This document shows, piece after piece, positions 24,396 to 32,294 of a stretch of DNA of 64,000 bases. Both the position numbers and the translations under genes were made by a program. The stretch is taken from contig NZ_CP101750.1 of the NCBI RefSeq assembly GCF_026810505.1, forward strand, positions 2,137,448-2,201,447. Reading direction: 5' to 3'. The notes under the pieces are model-generated. The model ran no database searches. It saw only the letters and a program-made list of their open reading frames with translations, and was not told where the DNA came from. The stretch's first letter is position 1. Each line of letters starts with the position of its first letter. Origin of the DNA: Streptomyces sp. Je 1-369 (GTDB lineage Bacteria; Actinomycetota; Actinomycetes; Streptomycetales; Streptomycetaceae).

Positions 24396-25928
24396 GTGGC
24401 AGCAGCACCAGTCTGGAGTGTCGACCCCCGAACCGGGAAGGAGCGCGAGCAGGTCGCGGTGGAGGCCACGGCCGAGGAGGTCGACCTCGCGGTCCGCGCC
24501 GCGGGCGACGCCGCGTCCGCGCTCGCCGACCGCACGGTCCGCGCCGCGTTCCTGCGCACCGCGGCGGACCTCCTCGAAGAGGCGAAGGACCACCTCGTGG
24601 AGGCCGCGGACGCGGAGACCGCCCTCGGCCCGGTCCGGCTCACCGGGGAACTCGCCCGCACCTGCTACCAGTTGCGCTCCTTCGCGGACATGGTCGACGA
24701 GGGCGCGTTCCTCGGCATCGTCATCGACCACCCCGACGCCTCGGCGACCCCGCCCGTCCCCGACCTGCGCCGCTACAAGATCCCGCTCGGCGTCGTCGCG
24801 GTCTACTCCGCGTCCAACTTCCCCTTCGCCTTCTCCGTGCCCGGCGGCGACACCGCGAGCGCCCTCGCCGCGGGCTGCCCCGTCGTGGTCAAGGCCCACC
24901 CCGACCACCCCGGCACCTCCGAGCTGGTCGCCTCCGTGCTGCGCAGGGCCGCGGTCCGGCACGGCATCCCCGAAGGCGTCCTCGGCCTCGTGCACGGCTT
25001 CGACGCGGGCGTCGAACTCGTCAAGCACCCACTGGTCTCCGGCGCCGGCTTCACCGGCTCCATACGCGGCGGGCGCGCCCTCTTCGACGCGGCCGCCGCC
25101 CGTCCCGTGCCGATCCCCTTCCACGGCGAGCTCGGCTCCCTCAACCCCGTCGTCGTCACCGAAGCCGCGGCCGCCGAGCGCGGCGAGGAGATCGGCACCG
25201 GACTCGCGGGCTCCATGACGCTCGGCGTCGGCCAGTTCTGCGTCAAGCCCGGCCTGGTCCTCGCCCCCGAGGGCGCGGGCGGCGACCGGCTCGTGAAGTC
25301 CCTGACCGAGGCGGTCAGCAACACCGAGTCGGGGGTGCTCCTCGACCACCGGATGCGGGACAACTTCGTCGCCGGGGTGCGCGAGCGCGCCGGTCTGCCC
25401 GACGTGGACGCGCCGGTCACCCCGGGCGCGGGCGGCGAGCACACCGTCAGCGCGGGCTTCCTCACCGTCCCGGCCGCGCGCCTCGCCGCCGAGGGGGCGC
25501 ACGACCTGCTCCTCGAGGAGTGCTTCGGCCCGGTCACCGTCGTCGCGCGCTACGCCGACGACGCGGAGATCACCGCCGTCCTCTCCCGCCTGCCCGGCAA
25601 CCTCACCGCCACCGTGCAGCTCTCCTCGGACGAGGCGGCGGGGGAGAGCGGCCGGGGCGCCGAGCTCCTCGCCGAGCTCACCCCGCTCGCCGGACGCGTC
25701 CTCGTCGACGGCTGGCCGACGGGCGTCGCCGTCGCCCCCGCCCAGCACCACGGAGGCCCCTACCCCGCGACCACGTCGACCTCGACGAGCGTGGGCGGCA
25801 CGGCCGTCGAGCGCTGGCTGCGCCCCGTCGCGTACCAGAACACCCCCGAGGCGCTGCTCCCGCCGGAGCTGCGCGACGCCAACCCGCTGGGACTGCCCCG
25901 GCGCTACGACGGGCGCCTGCAACACTGA
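24396..25928 (+). CDS. Aldehyde dehydrogenase (NADP+), 2,5-dioxovalerate/alpha-ketoglutarate semialdehyde type
   Basis: 510 residues. The catalytic Cys is C282 in GVGQFCVKPGL and the general base E245 in FHGELGSLNPV. YSASNFPFAFSVPGGDTASALAAGCPVVVKAHP and TGSIRGGRALFDAAAARPVPIPF are signatures of the group that oxidises 2,5-dioxopentanoate to 2-oxoglutarate. That is the last step after KdgD in oxidative uronate/glucarate breakdown. GTG 24396 has AAAGGG 8 nt upstream; the frame is open to 24138 but reads antisense of IclR there. Divergent from the IclR gene. Confidence 0.9.
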   Translation: MAAAPVWSVDPRTGKEREQVAVEATAEEVDLAVRAAGDAASALADRTVRAAFLRTAADLLEEAKDHLVEAADAETALGPVRLTGELARTCYQLRSFADMVDEGAFLGIVIDHPDASATPPVPDLRRYKIPLGVVAVYSASNFPFAFSVPGGDTASALAAGCPVVVKAHPDHPGTSELVASVLRRAAVRHGIPEGVLGLVHGFDAGVELVKHPLVSGAGFTGSIRGGRALFDAAAARPVPIPFHGELGSLNPVVVTEAAAAERGEEIGTGLAGSMTLGVGQFCVKPGLVLAPEGAGGDRLVKSLTEAVSNTESGVLLDHRMRDNFVAGVRERAGLPDVDAPVTPGAGGEHTVSAGFLTVPAARLAAEGAHDLLLEECFGPVTVVARYADDAEITAVLSRLPGNLTATVQLSSDEAAGESGRGAELLAELTPLAGRVLVDGWPTGVAVAPAQHHGGPYPATTSTSTSVGGTAVERWLRPVAYQNTPEALLPPELRDANPLGLPRRYDGRLQH

Positions 25929-25932
25929 GCCC

Positions 25933-26541
25933 ATGGACGTCACGATCCCCGAACTGCCCTTCCCGCTGCGCACCTACGGCCCCGAAGGCGGCTGGTCCCA
26001 TGAGGACGGCGTCCTCACCGGCTGGGCGGGCCCTCGCCAGGACCGCTTCGTGCCGCCGACGAACGCCGTGGTGGAGCCCGCGTCCGACGCGCCGCGCCTC
26101 CTCGGCGCCCCCGAGGGCGACTTCCAGCTGATCGCCCGCGTCACGGTCGGCTTCGCCGCCGCCTTCGACGCGGGCGTGCTGTACCTGCACGTCGGCGAAC
26201 GGGAGTGGGCCAAGCTCTGCCTGGAGCGCTCCCCGGACGAGCCCACGATCTGCACGGTCGTCACCCGCGGCCACTCCGACGACGCCAACGCGTTCGTGGT
26301 GGACGGCAGCAGCGCCTGGCTGCGCATCAGCCGTACGGGACCGGCGTTCGCGTTCCACGCGTCGACGGACGGCGAGCGGTGGACGTTCGTACGGATCTTC
26401 TCGCTCGGCGACGAGAAGGCGGCGGCCGCCGCGCTGGTCGGCTTCATGGCGCAGTCGCCCGTAGGGGAGGGCTGCGTGGTGACGTACGACCACATCGAGT
26501 TCCGTCCGAACTGGCCGAAGGGGCTGCGGGACGGTTCGTAG
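25933..26541 (+). CDS. DUF1349 (YesU-like, concanavalin-fold) domain protein
   Basis: 202 residues with the DUF1349 pattern: DFQLIARVTVGFAAAFDAGVLYLHVGEREWAKLCLE, VVTRGHSDDANAF, WLRISRTGPAFAFHASTDGERWTFVRIF, and VGFMAQSPVGEGCVVTYDHIEF. These are cytosolic jelly-roll proteins often next to carbohydrate genes; the activity is not established. It starts 4 bp after the aldehyde dehydrogenase stop, so it is probably in the same operon. Confidence 0.85.
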   Translation: MDVTIPELPFPLRTYGPEGGWSHEDGVLTGWAGPRQDRFVPPTNAVVEPASDAPRLLGAPEGDFQLIARVTVGFAAAFDAGVLYLHVGEREWAKLCLERSPDEPTICTVVTRGHSDDANAFVVDGSSAWLRISRTGPAFAFHASTDGERWTFVRIFSLGDEKAAAAALVGFMAQSPVGEGCVVTYDHIEFRPNWPKGLRDGS

Positions 26542-26658
26542 GCCCGGGAGCGGTGCCGGAGCGGTACCGGGAATGCGGTGCTTTGCCCGTACGTTGACGT
26601 CGGGAGCGGAGGCCACCTCCGCACCGACCTGACGTACGACCTGAAGAGAGCCACACAC

Positions 26659-27384
26659 ATGCGCGTCGAGATCTGGAGCGACATCGCCTGCCCCTGGTGC
26701 TACGTGGGCAAGGCCCGCTTCGAGAAGGCCCTCGCCGCCTTCCCGCACCGTGACGGCGTCGAGGTCGTGCACCGCTCCTTCGAGCTTGACCCCGGGCGCG
26801 CCAAGGGCGACACCGGGCTGGTCCTGCCGATGCTGATGCAGAAGTACGGCATGAGCGAGGAGCAGGCCCGCGAGGGTGAGCAGCGGCTCGGGGAGAACGC
26901 GGCCGCCGAAGGCCTCGACTACCGCACCGAGGGCCGCGACCACGGCAACACCTTCGACATGCACCGCCTGCTGCACTTCGCCAAGGAGCAGGGCAGGCAG
27001 GACGAGCTGATCGGGCTGCTCTACCGCGCGAACTTCGCCGAGGAGCGGTCCGTCTTCGCGGACGACGCACGCGTCGTGGAGCTCGCCGTCGAGGCGGGTC
27101 TGGAGGAGGGCGAGGTGCGGGGCGTCCTCGCCGACCCCGAGCGGTACGCCGACGACGTCCGCGCCGACGAGCGCGAGGCCGCCGAGCTGGGCGCGAACGG
27201 CGTGCCGTTCTTCGTCCTCGACCGGAAGTACGGCGTCTCCGGCGCCCAGCCCGCCGAGGTCTTCACGCAGGCCCTGGAGCAGGCGTGGGGCGAGCGCGCG
27301 CCGCTCACCACCCTCGCGTCGGCCGGCGGAGCCGACGGCGGCGACGCGTGCGGGCCCGACGGATGCGCGGTTCCGCAGGCCTGA
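26659..27384 (+). CDS. DsbA family oxidoreductase (FrnE-like)
   Basis: 241 residues. Thioredoxin fold with CPWC at residues 11-14 (SDIACPWCYVG), a helical insertion carrying GNTFDMHRLLHFAKEQG, and the cis-Pro loop GVPFFVLD. No signal peptide, so it is a cytoplasmic FrnE/2-hydroxychromene-2-carboxylate-isomerase-like protein that acts on thiols or in polyketide chemistry. The C-terminal tail is Gly/Cys-rich (ACGPDGCAVP). ATG 26659 follows GAAGAGAG. It is 22 bp before the split aminotransferase gene. Confidence 0.92.
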   Translation: MRVEIWSDIACPWCYVGKARFEKALAAFPHRDGVEVVHRSFELDPGRAKGDTGLVLPMLMQKYGMSEEQAREGEQRLGENAAAEGLDYRTEGRDHGNTFDMHRLLHFAKEQGRQDELIGLLYRANFAEERSVFADDARVVELAVEAGLEEGEVRGVLADPERYADDVRADEREAAELGANGVPFFVLDRKYGVSGAQPAEVFTQALEQAWGERAPLTTLASAGGADGGDACGPDGCAVPQA

Positions 27385-27406
27385 CACGCCGCATAGGTTG
27401 ATCCCC

Positions 27407-28101
27407 ATGGAGTCCATGGGGATCAGCACCGGCACGGAATTCGCTCCTACGACGACGTATCTGAACACCGCCAGTTGCGGGCTGCTGCCCCGCCGCGCCA
27501 TCGAAGCGGTGCACGCGCTCGCCGTCGAGAACGGCCAGGGGCGGCCGGGCGGCGCCGGTGACTTCGAGGTGGTGGACGCGGCGCGGGCCGCGTTCGCCCG
27601 GCTCGTCGGCGTGGCCGAGGGGCGAGTGGCGGTCGGCGGGTCCGTCGCCGTGCACGCGGGACTGATCGCCGGTTCGCTGCCGCCGGGCGCCGAAGTCCTA
27701 GCTCCCGAGGGGGAGTTCGCCTCCATCGTGAACCCCTTCGTGCTGCGCGGCGACCTCAAGATGCGGTACGCGCCGCTGGACGAGCTCGCCGACGCCGTCA
27801 CACCCACGACGGCGCTCGTCTCGTTCTCCGCCGTCCAGTCCGCCGACGGCCGCACCGCCGACCTGCCCGCCGTCCGCGCGGCCGCCGCCGCCCACGGCAC
27901 GCGCACCCTCCTCGACGCGACGCAGGCGACGGGCTGGCTGCCGCTGGCCGCCGACGCGTACGACTACACCCTCACCGGCGCCTTCAAGTGGCTGCTCTGC
28001 CCGCGCGGCGTCTCCTTCCTGACCGTGCGCGAGGACGCCCAGGAATCCCTCGCCCCGCTGCACGGCGGCTGGCTCGCCGCGGCCGACACCTGGCACTCCA
28101 C
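27407..28101 (+). pseudogene. N-terminal fragment of a class V aminotransferase, cut by the inversion
   Basis: 231 codons plus 2 bases from ATG 27407. The PLP-enzyme core is present, with LLDATQATGWLP and the probable Schiff-base K194 in TGAFKWLLCPRG, and ends at WLAAADTWHST. Beyond 28101 the frame runs 57 nonsense codons (TRYRSTPRT...) to 28273 through binding-protein DNA. The rest of the enzyme is at 10512-10872 on the minus strand. The truncated product lacks the small C-terminal domain and should be inactive. Confidence 0.9.
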
Positions 28102-29160
28102 TACGAGATACCGATCTACGCCAAGAACGGCTGGCTGCACGAGGTCGGTTCGTACGCGCGCAAGGACAGGACGTACGACGAGAAGGACATCCTGCCTCCC
28201 ATGCGCCAGTCGCTCACCGGCGGCGACGGCAAGCTCTACGGACAGCCCTTCTACGGAGAGTCGTCCTTCCTGATGTACCGCAAGGACGTCTTCGAAAAGG
28301 CCGGCCTGACCATGCCGAAGCACCCCACCTGGCAGCAGGTCGCGGACCTCGCCGCCCGCGTGGACGGCAAGGAGCCGGGGATGAAGGGCATCTGTCTGCG
28401 CGGACTGCCCGGCTGGGGCGAGGTGATGGCGCCGCTCACGACCGTGGTGAACACCTTCGGGGGCACCTGGTTCGACAAGGACTGGACGGCCCGTCTGGAC
28501 TCCCCCGAGTTCGAGAAGGCGACGCGCTTCTACGTAGACCTCGTCCGCGAGCACGGCGAGTCCGGAGCGGCGCAGTCCGGCTATGCCGAGTGCCTCAACA
28601 ACCTCACCCAGGGCAAGACGGCCATGTGGTACGACGCCACGGCCGCCGCCGGGTCACTGGAGTCCGCCAAGTCCCCGGTGAAGGGCAAGATCGGCTACGT
28701 ACCCGCCCCCGTGGCGAAGACCGAGAACTCCGGATGGCTCTACACCTGGGCCTGGGGCATGCAGAAGGCCTCGCGCAACCCGGACAAGGCCTGGAAGTTC
28801 ATCTCCTGGGCCTCCGGCAAGGAGTACGAGAAGCTCGTCGGCGAGAAGATCGGCTGGTCCAACGTGCCCGCGGGCAAGCGCGCGTCGACCTACGCCAACC
28901 CCGCGTACCGCGAGGAGGCCGCCGCCTTCCAGGACGTCACCCGCGCCGCCATCGAAGGGGCCAGGCCCCGCGACCCCGGCGTGCAGCCCCGTCCGGCGCC
29001 CGGCATCCAGTTCGTGGGCATCCCCGAGTTCACCGACCTCGGCACCAAGGTCTCCCAGGAGATCAGCGCGGCCATCGCCGGACGCCAGTCCGTCGAGTCG
29101 GCCCTCAAGACGTCGCAGGACCTCGCCGAGAAGATCTCCGAGGAGTACGAGGGACGATGA
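28102..29160 (+). pseudogene. C-terminal fragment of an ABC sugar-binding lipoprotein, cut by the inversion
   Basis: 353 codons including stop, without a start. It begins YEIPIYAKNGWLHEVGSY and shows the family 1 solute-binding features YGQPFYGESSFLMYRKDVFEKAG, PTWQQVADLAARV, GKTAMWYDATAA and WAWGMQKASRNPDKAWKFISWAS. With the 102-codon piece at 10873-11178 it would make a 454-residue lipoprotein, the usual size. Its frame is open upstream (to 27988) only by chance. The stop overlaps the first permease ATG by ATGA, as in an intact operon. Confidence 0.9.
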
Positions 29161-30107
29161 CCGCCACCGCGAGCACCACCGTGCGGCACACGCGCGTGCC
29201 GACCCCCAAGACCCCGCCGCCGTCGAACCGGCTGCGCGCCTGGGCCACCAGGGCGCCTCTGCTGCCCGCCCTCATCTTCATGATCGCCGTGACCCAGCTG
29301 CCCTTCGTGGCGACCCTGGTGATCTCCTTCTTCGACTGGAACGCCCTCTACCCCGACGCCCGCGGCTTCACCGGGTTCGGCAACTACTCCGAGGTCCTCT
29401 CCGACCCCGACCTGCGCAAGTCCGTGCTGACCACGATCCTCCTGACCGCCTCCGTGGTCCTCGCCAGCCTGATCATCGGGCTCGCCCTCGCCCTGCTCCT
29501 CAACCGGCGTTTCAAGGGGCGCGGCCTGGTCCGCACGCTGCTCATCGCGCCGTTCCTGCTGGTACCCGTGGCTGCCGCGCTGCTGTGGAAGCACGTGCTC
29601 TACAACCCCGAGTACGGGCTCTTCAACGGCCTGCTGCACTGGGTCGGCGGGGACTCCGCGGCGCAGCCCGACTGGGTCTCCAACACGCCGCTGCTCGCCA
29701 TCGAGGCGTCCCTCGTGTGGCAGTGGACGCCCTTCATGATGCTGATCCTGCTAGCGGGTCTGCAGAGCCGTGACTCCGAGCTGATCGAGGCGGCCCGCAT
29801 GGACGGCGCTAGCAACTGGCAGGTCTTCCGATATCTGACGCTGCCGCACCTGCGCCGCTACCTCGAACTGGGCGCGCTGCTCGGCTCGATCTACATCGTG
29901 CAGAACTTCGACGCCGTCTTCACCATCACCTCGGGCGGCCTCGGCACGGCCAACCTGCCGTACACCGTCTACCAGAGCTTCTACCAGGCCCACGAGAACG
30001 GTCTGGCCTCCGCGGCGGGCGTGCTCGTCGTCATCGGCTCGATCATCATCGCGACGTTCGCCCTGCGGGTCGTCTCGTCCCTGTTCCGTGAGGAGGTGTC
30101 CCGCTGA
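29157..30107 (+). CDS. ABC sugar/polyol transporter permease (MalF type)
   Basis: 316 residues with six predicted transmembrane segments and the BPD_transp_1 EAA loop EAARMDGASNWQVFRYLTLP. A Pro/Thr-rich cytoplasmic N-terminus of about 30 residues precedes TM1 (LLPALIFMIAVTQLPFVATLVIS). ATG 29157 overlaps the binding-protein stop. Translation normally depends on coupling to that upstream gene, which has been severed by the inversion, so expression may be lost unless a new promoter reads through from the aminotransferase fragment. No ATPase gene is nearby; a shared MsiK-type ATPase is usual in Streptomyces. Confidence 0.92.
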   Translation: MTATASTTVRHTRVPTPKTPPPSNRLRAWATRAPLLPALIFMIAVTQLPFVATLVISFFDWNALYPDARGFTGFGNYSEVLSDPDLRKSVLTTILLTASVVLASLIIGLALALLLNRRFKGRGLVRTLLIAPFLLVPVAAALLWKHVLYNPEYGLFNGLLHWVGGDSAAQPDWVSNTPLLAIEASLVWQWTPFMMLILLAGLQSRDSELIEAARMDGASNWQVFRYLTLPHLRRYLELGALLGSIYIVQNFDAVFTITSGGLGTANLPYTVYQSFYQAHENGLASAAGVLVVIGSIIIATFALRVVSSLFREEVSR

Positions 30108-30937
30108 TGAAGAACGCACGCGGCAAGGGAATCGGCCTGGGGCTCACCGCCTGGCTCGCCGGGATCCTGTTCTTCCTGCCCATCGCCTGGATGGTCCTGA
30201 CCTCCTTCCACTCGGAGGAGGACGCCGCCACCAACCCGCCCTCGCTCGCCGCTCCGCTCACCCTGGACGGGTACCGGGACTTCTTCGGGACGGGCGGCGG
30301 CGCCAGCCCCTGGCCGTCGCTGATCAACTCGACGGTGGCGTCGCTCGCCTCGACGCTGCTCGTCCTCGTCCTCGCGCTGCCGGCCGCGTACGCCCTGTCC
30401 CTGCGGCCCGTGAAGAAGTGGACGGACGTGCTCTTCTTCTTCCTGTCGACGAAGATGCTGCCGGTCGTGGCGGGCCTCCTGCCGATCTACCTCTTCGCCA
30501 AGAACACCGGCATGCTGGACAACATCTGGCTGCTCGTCCTGCTCTACACCTCGATGAACCTGCCGATCGCGGTGTGGATGATGCAGTCGTTCCTCGCCGA
30601 GGTGCCGAAGCCCGTCATCGAGGCCGCGCAGATCGACGGGGCGCGGCTGCCCACGATCCTCACGCGCGTGGTGGCGCCCATCGCGCTCCCCGGGATCGCC
30701 GCGACCTCCCTGATCTGCTTCATCTTCAGCTGGAACGAGCTGCTCTTCGCGCGGGTACTCACGGGCGTCGTCGCCCAGACCGCGCCCGTCTTCCTGACCG
30801 GCTTCATCACCAGCCAGGGCCTGTTCCTGGCGAAGGTGTGCGCCGCGTCGCTCGTGATCTCCCTGCCGGTGCTCGCCGCGGGGTTCGCCGCCCAGGACAA
30901 GCTGGTCCAGGGCCTGTCGTTGGGAGCCGTCAAATGA
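30107..30937 (+). CDS. ABC sugar/polyol transporter permease (MalG type)
   Basis: 276 residues, six transmembrane segments, with the EAA motif EAAQIDGARLPTILTRVVAPIALPG and the MalG-type start IGLGLTAWLAGILFFLPIAWMVLTSFHSEEDA. ATG 30107 shares one base with the previous stop (TGATG). It forms a heterodimeric channel with the preceding permease for a sugar or sugar alcohol. Followed after 16 bp by the dehydrogenase gene. Confidence 0.92.
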   Translation: MKNARGKGIGLGLTAWLAGILFFLPIAWMVLTSFHSEEDAATNPPSLAAPLTLDGYRDFFGTGGGASPWPSLINSTVASLASTLLVLVLALPAAYALSLRPVKKWTDVLFFFLSTKMLPVVAGLLPIYLFAKNTGMLDNIWLLVLLYTSMNLPIAVWMMQSFLAEVPKPVIEAAQIDGARLPTILTRVVAPIALPGIAATSLICFIFSWNELLFARVLTGVVAQTAPVFLTGFITSQGLFLAKVCAASLVISLPVLAAGFAAQDKLVQGLSLGAVK

Positions 30938-30958
30938 ACCAGGGAGCCGCCAAGTGAA
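30922..30958 (+). repeat. Tandem 20-bp duplication at the permease stop and dehydrogenase start
   Basis: GGGAGCCGTCAAATGAA (30922-30938) and GGGAGCCGCCAAGTGAA (30942-30958) match at 15 of 17 positions. Copy one ends the permease gene, copy two supplies the ribosome binding site and GTG of the dehydrogenase. A local duplication probably created the second start. Confidence 0.65.
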
Positions 30959-31943
30959 GGCCGCCATCATCGAGTCCGTCGGCAAGGCCGTCGTCGGGGA
31001 AGTGCCCGACCCGGCCCCCGGCCCCCGTGACGTCGTCGTCGAGGTCGCCGCGTGCGGCCTGTGCGGCACCGACCTGCACATCCTCCAGGGGGAGTTCGCG
31101 CCGACCCTGCCGGTCGTGCCGGGCCACGAGTTCGCCGGGGAGGTCGTCGCGCTCGGCAGCGACGTCCGGACGCTCGCCGTCGGCGACCGGGTCGCCGTGG
31201 ACCCCTCGCTGCACTGCCACGAGTGCCGCTATTGCCGGGACGGCCGGGGCAACCTCTGCGAACGGTGGGCCGCGATCGGCGTGACCACCGCGGGCGGCGC
31301 CGCCCAGTACGCGGTCGCGCCCGCCGCCAACTGCGTACGGCTGCCCGACCACGTCCGCACCCAGGACGCCGCCCTGATCGAGCCGCTGTCCTGCGCGGTG
31401 CGCGGCTACGACGTGCTGCGCGCCCGGCTCGGCGCGCACGTGCTGATCTACGGCTCCGGGACGATGGGCCTGATGATGCTGGAGCTGGCCAAGCGCACCG
31501 GCGCGGCGAGCGTCGACGTCGTGGACCTGAACGCGGACCGGCTCGCGACGGCGCGGCGCCTCGGCGTCTCGGGTTCCGCGGCCGGCGCGGACGAATTGGA
31601 CCGCCCCCAGGGCTGGGACGTCGTCATCGACGCGACCGGCAACGCGGCGGCGATCCAGGACGGTCTCGAACGGGTCGCCAAGGCGGGCACGTTCCTGCAG
31701 TTCGGTGTCGCCGACTACGCCACTCGCGTGAAGATCGACCCGTACCGCATCTACAACCAGGAGATCACCATCACCGGTTCGATGGCCGTCCTGCACAGCT
31801 ACGAGCGGGCGGCGGAGCTCTTCGCGGCGGGCGTCCTCGACCCCGACGTCTTCATCAGCGACCGGCTGCCGCTCGCGGAGTACCCGGAGGCGCTCGACCG
31901 GTTCGCCGCGGGGGTGGGGCGGAAGATCGTGGTCGTGCCGTAA
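30954..31943 (+). CDS. Zinc-dependent medium-chain alcohol/polyol dehydrogenase
   Basis: 329 residues. Catalytic zinc ligands in ACGLCGTDLHI and PGHEFAGEV, the structural zinc cluster CHECRYCRDGRGNLC, and the NAD-binding loop YGSGTMGLMML. It resembles sorbitol, arabinitol or galactitol dehydrogenases. GTG 30954 follows CAGGGAG. Position after two sugar permeases, with a DeoR regulator in the ancestral arrangement, fits uptake and oxidation of a polyol. It now lies downstream of the inversion breakpoint, without the original promoter. Confidence 0.92.
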   Translation: MKAAIIESVGKAVVGEVPDPAPGPRDVVVEVAACGLCGTDLHILQGEFAPTLPVVPGHEFAGEVVALGSDVRTLAVGDRVAVDPSLHCHECRYCRDGRGNLCERWAAIGVTTAGGAAQYAVAPAANCVRLPDHVRTQDAALIEPLSCAVRGYDVLRARLGAHVLIYGSGTMGLMMLELAKRTGAASVDVVDLNADRLATARRLGVSGSAAGADELDRPQGWDVVIDATGNAAAIQDGLERVAKAGTFLQFGVADYATRVKIDPYRIYNQEITITGSMAVLHSYERAAELFAAGVLDPDVFISDRLPLAEYPEALDRFAAGVGRKIVVVP

Positions 31944-31984
31944 TTCGGTACCGCGCGGCGGGGCCGGGACGTACGCTCCCGGCC

Positions 31985-32206
31985 ATGCCGAGACCCCATG
32001 GATTCACGTACGAGGAACGCGCCGACGGGACCGTCCTGATCACCCACGGCGGCCGCGCGGCGGGAACGCTGCGCGGCGGCCGCGCCGAACAGTTCCTCGG
32101 CGAGGTGACGGGCGGCGACCCGCAGCTGGTGATGGCCCGCTGGACCGGGAACTACAAGCGCGGCAACGAACGTGCCGCCCGCGCGCACCCGCGCAACCGC
32201 GGCTGA
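31985..32206 (+). CDS. Small conserved hypothetical protein
   Basis: 73 residues from ATG 31985, 41 bp after the dehydrogenase stop. The sequence (PHGFTYEERADGTVLITHGGRAAGTLRGGRAEQFLGEV then QLVMARWTGNYKRGNERAARAHPRNRG) is basic at the C-terminus and looks like a small cytosolic beta-rich protein common in Streptomyces. Third-position GC is high throughout. No function is recognised. The longer frame open upstream is the dehydrogenase in another phase. Confidence 0.7.
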   Translation: MPRPHGFTYEERADGTVLITHGGRAAGTLRGGRAEQFLGEVTGGDPQLVMARWTGNYKRGNERAARAHPRNRG

Positions 32207-32294
32207 GACCCGCCGCCCACAGGGCCGGAGAACACCTGGAAAAACCTTCGCCGGGTAAGGGAACGGCAAAGCGGGATCGTTCGTTACCCCTGGC

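Larger units (their letters stand above)
10873..28101. other. 17,229-bp inverted segment with both ends inside genes
   Basis: The left junction is between 10872 and 10873, the right one between 28101 and 28102. Left junction, minus strand: binding-protein codons ...CTC AGC AAC then aminotransferase GTACGGCCC. Right junction, plus strand: aminotransferase ...CACTCCAC then binding-protein TACGAGATA. Exchanging the partners gives ...AGC AAC TAC GAG... and ...CAC TCC ACG TAC GGC..., both exactly in frame. The only shared sequence is the dinucleotide AC, so the position is uncertain by 2 bp. I see no long inverted repeat, IS or integrase at either end. Confidence 0.9.

Noticed and set aside
10873..28101. 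Mobile element or genomic island as the cause of the rearrangement
   Set aside because: No transposase, integrase, tRNA, terminal repeat or composition change at either junction. The genes inside are normal chromosomal types.
27988..29160. 390-residue ORF taken as a complete binding protein
   Set aside because: Codons before 28102 are the aminotransferase gene in the wrong phase. There is no signal peptide; the true N-terminus is at 10873-11178.
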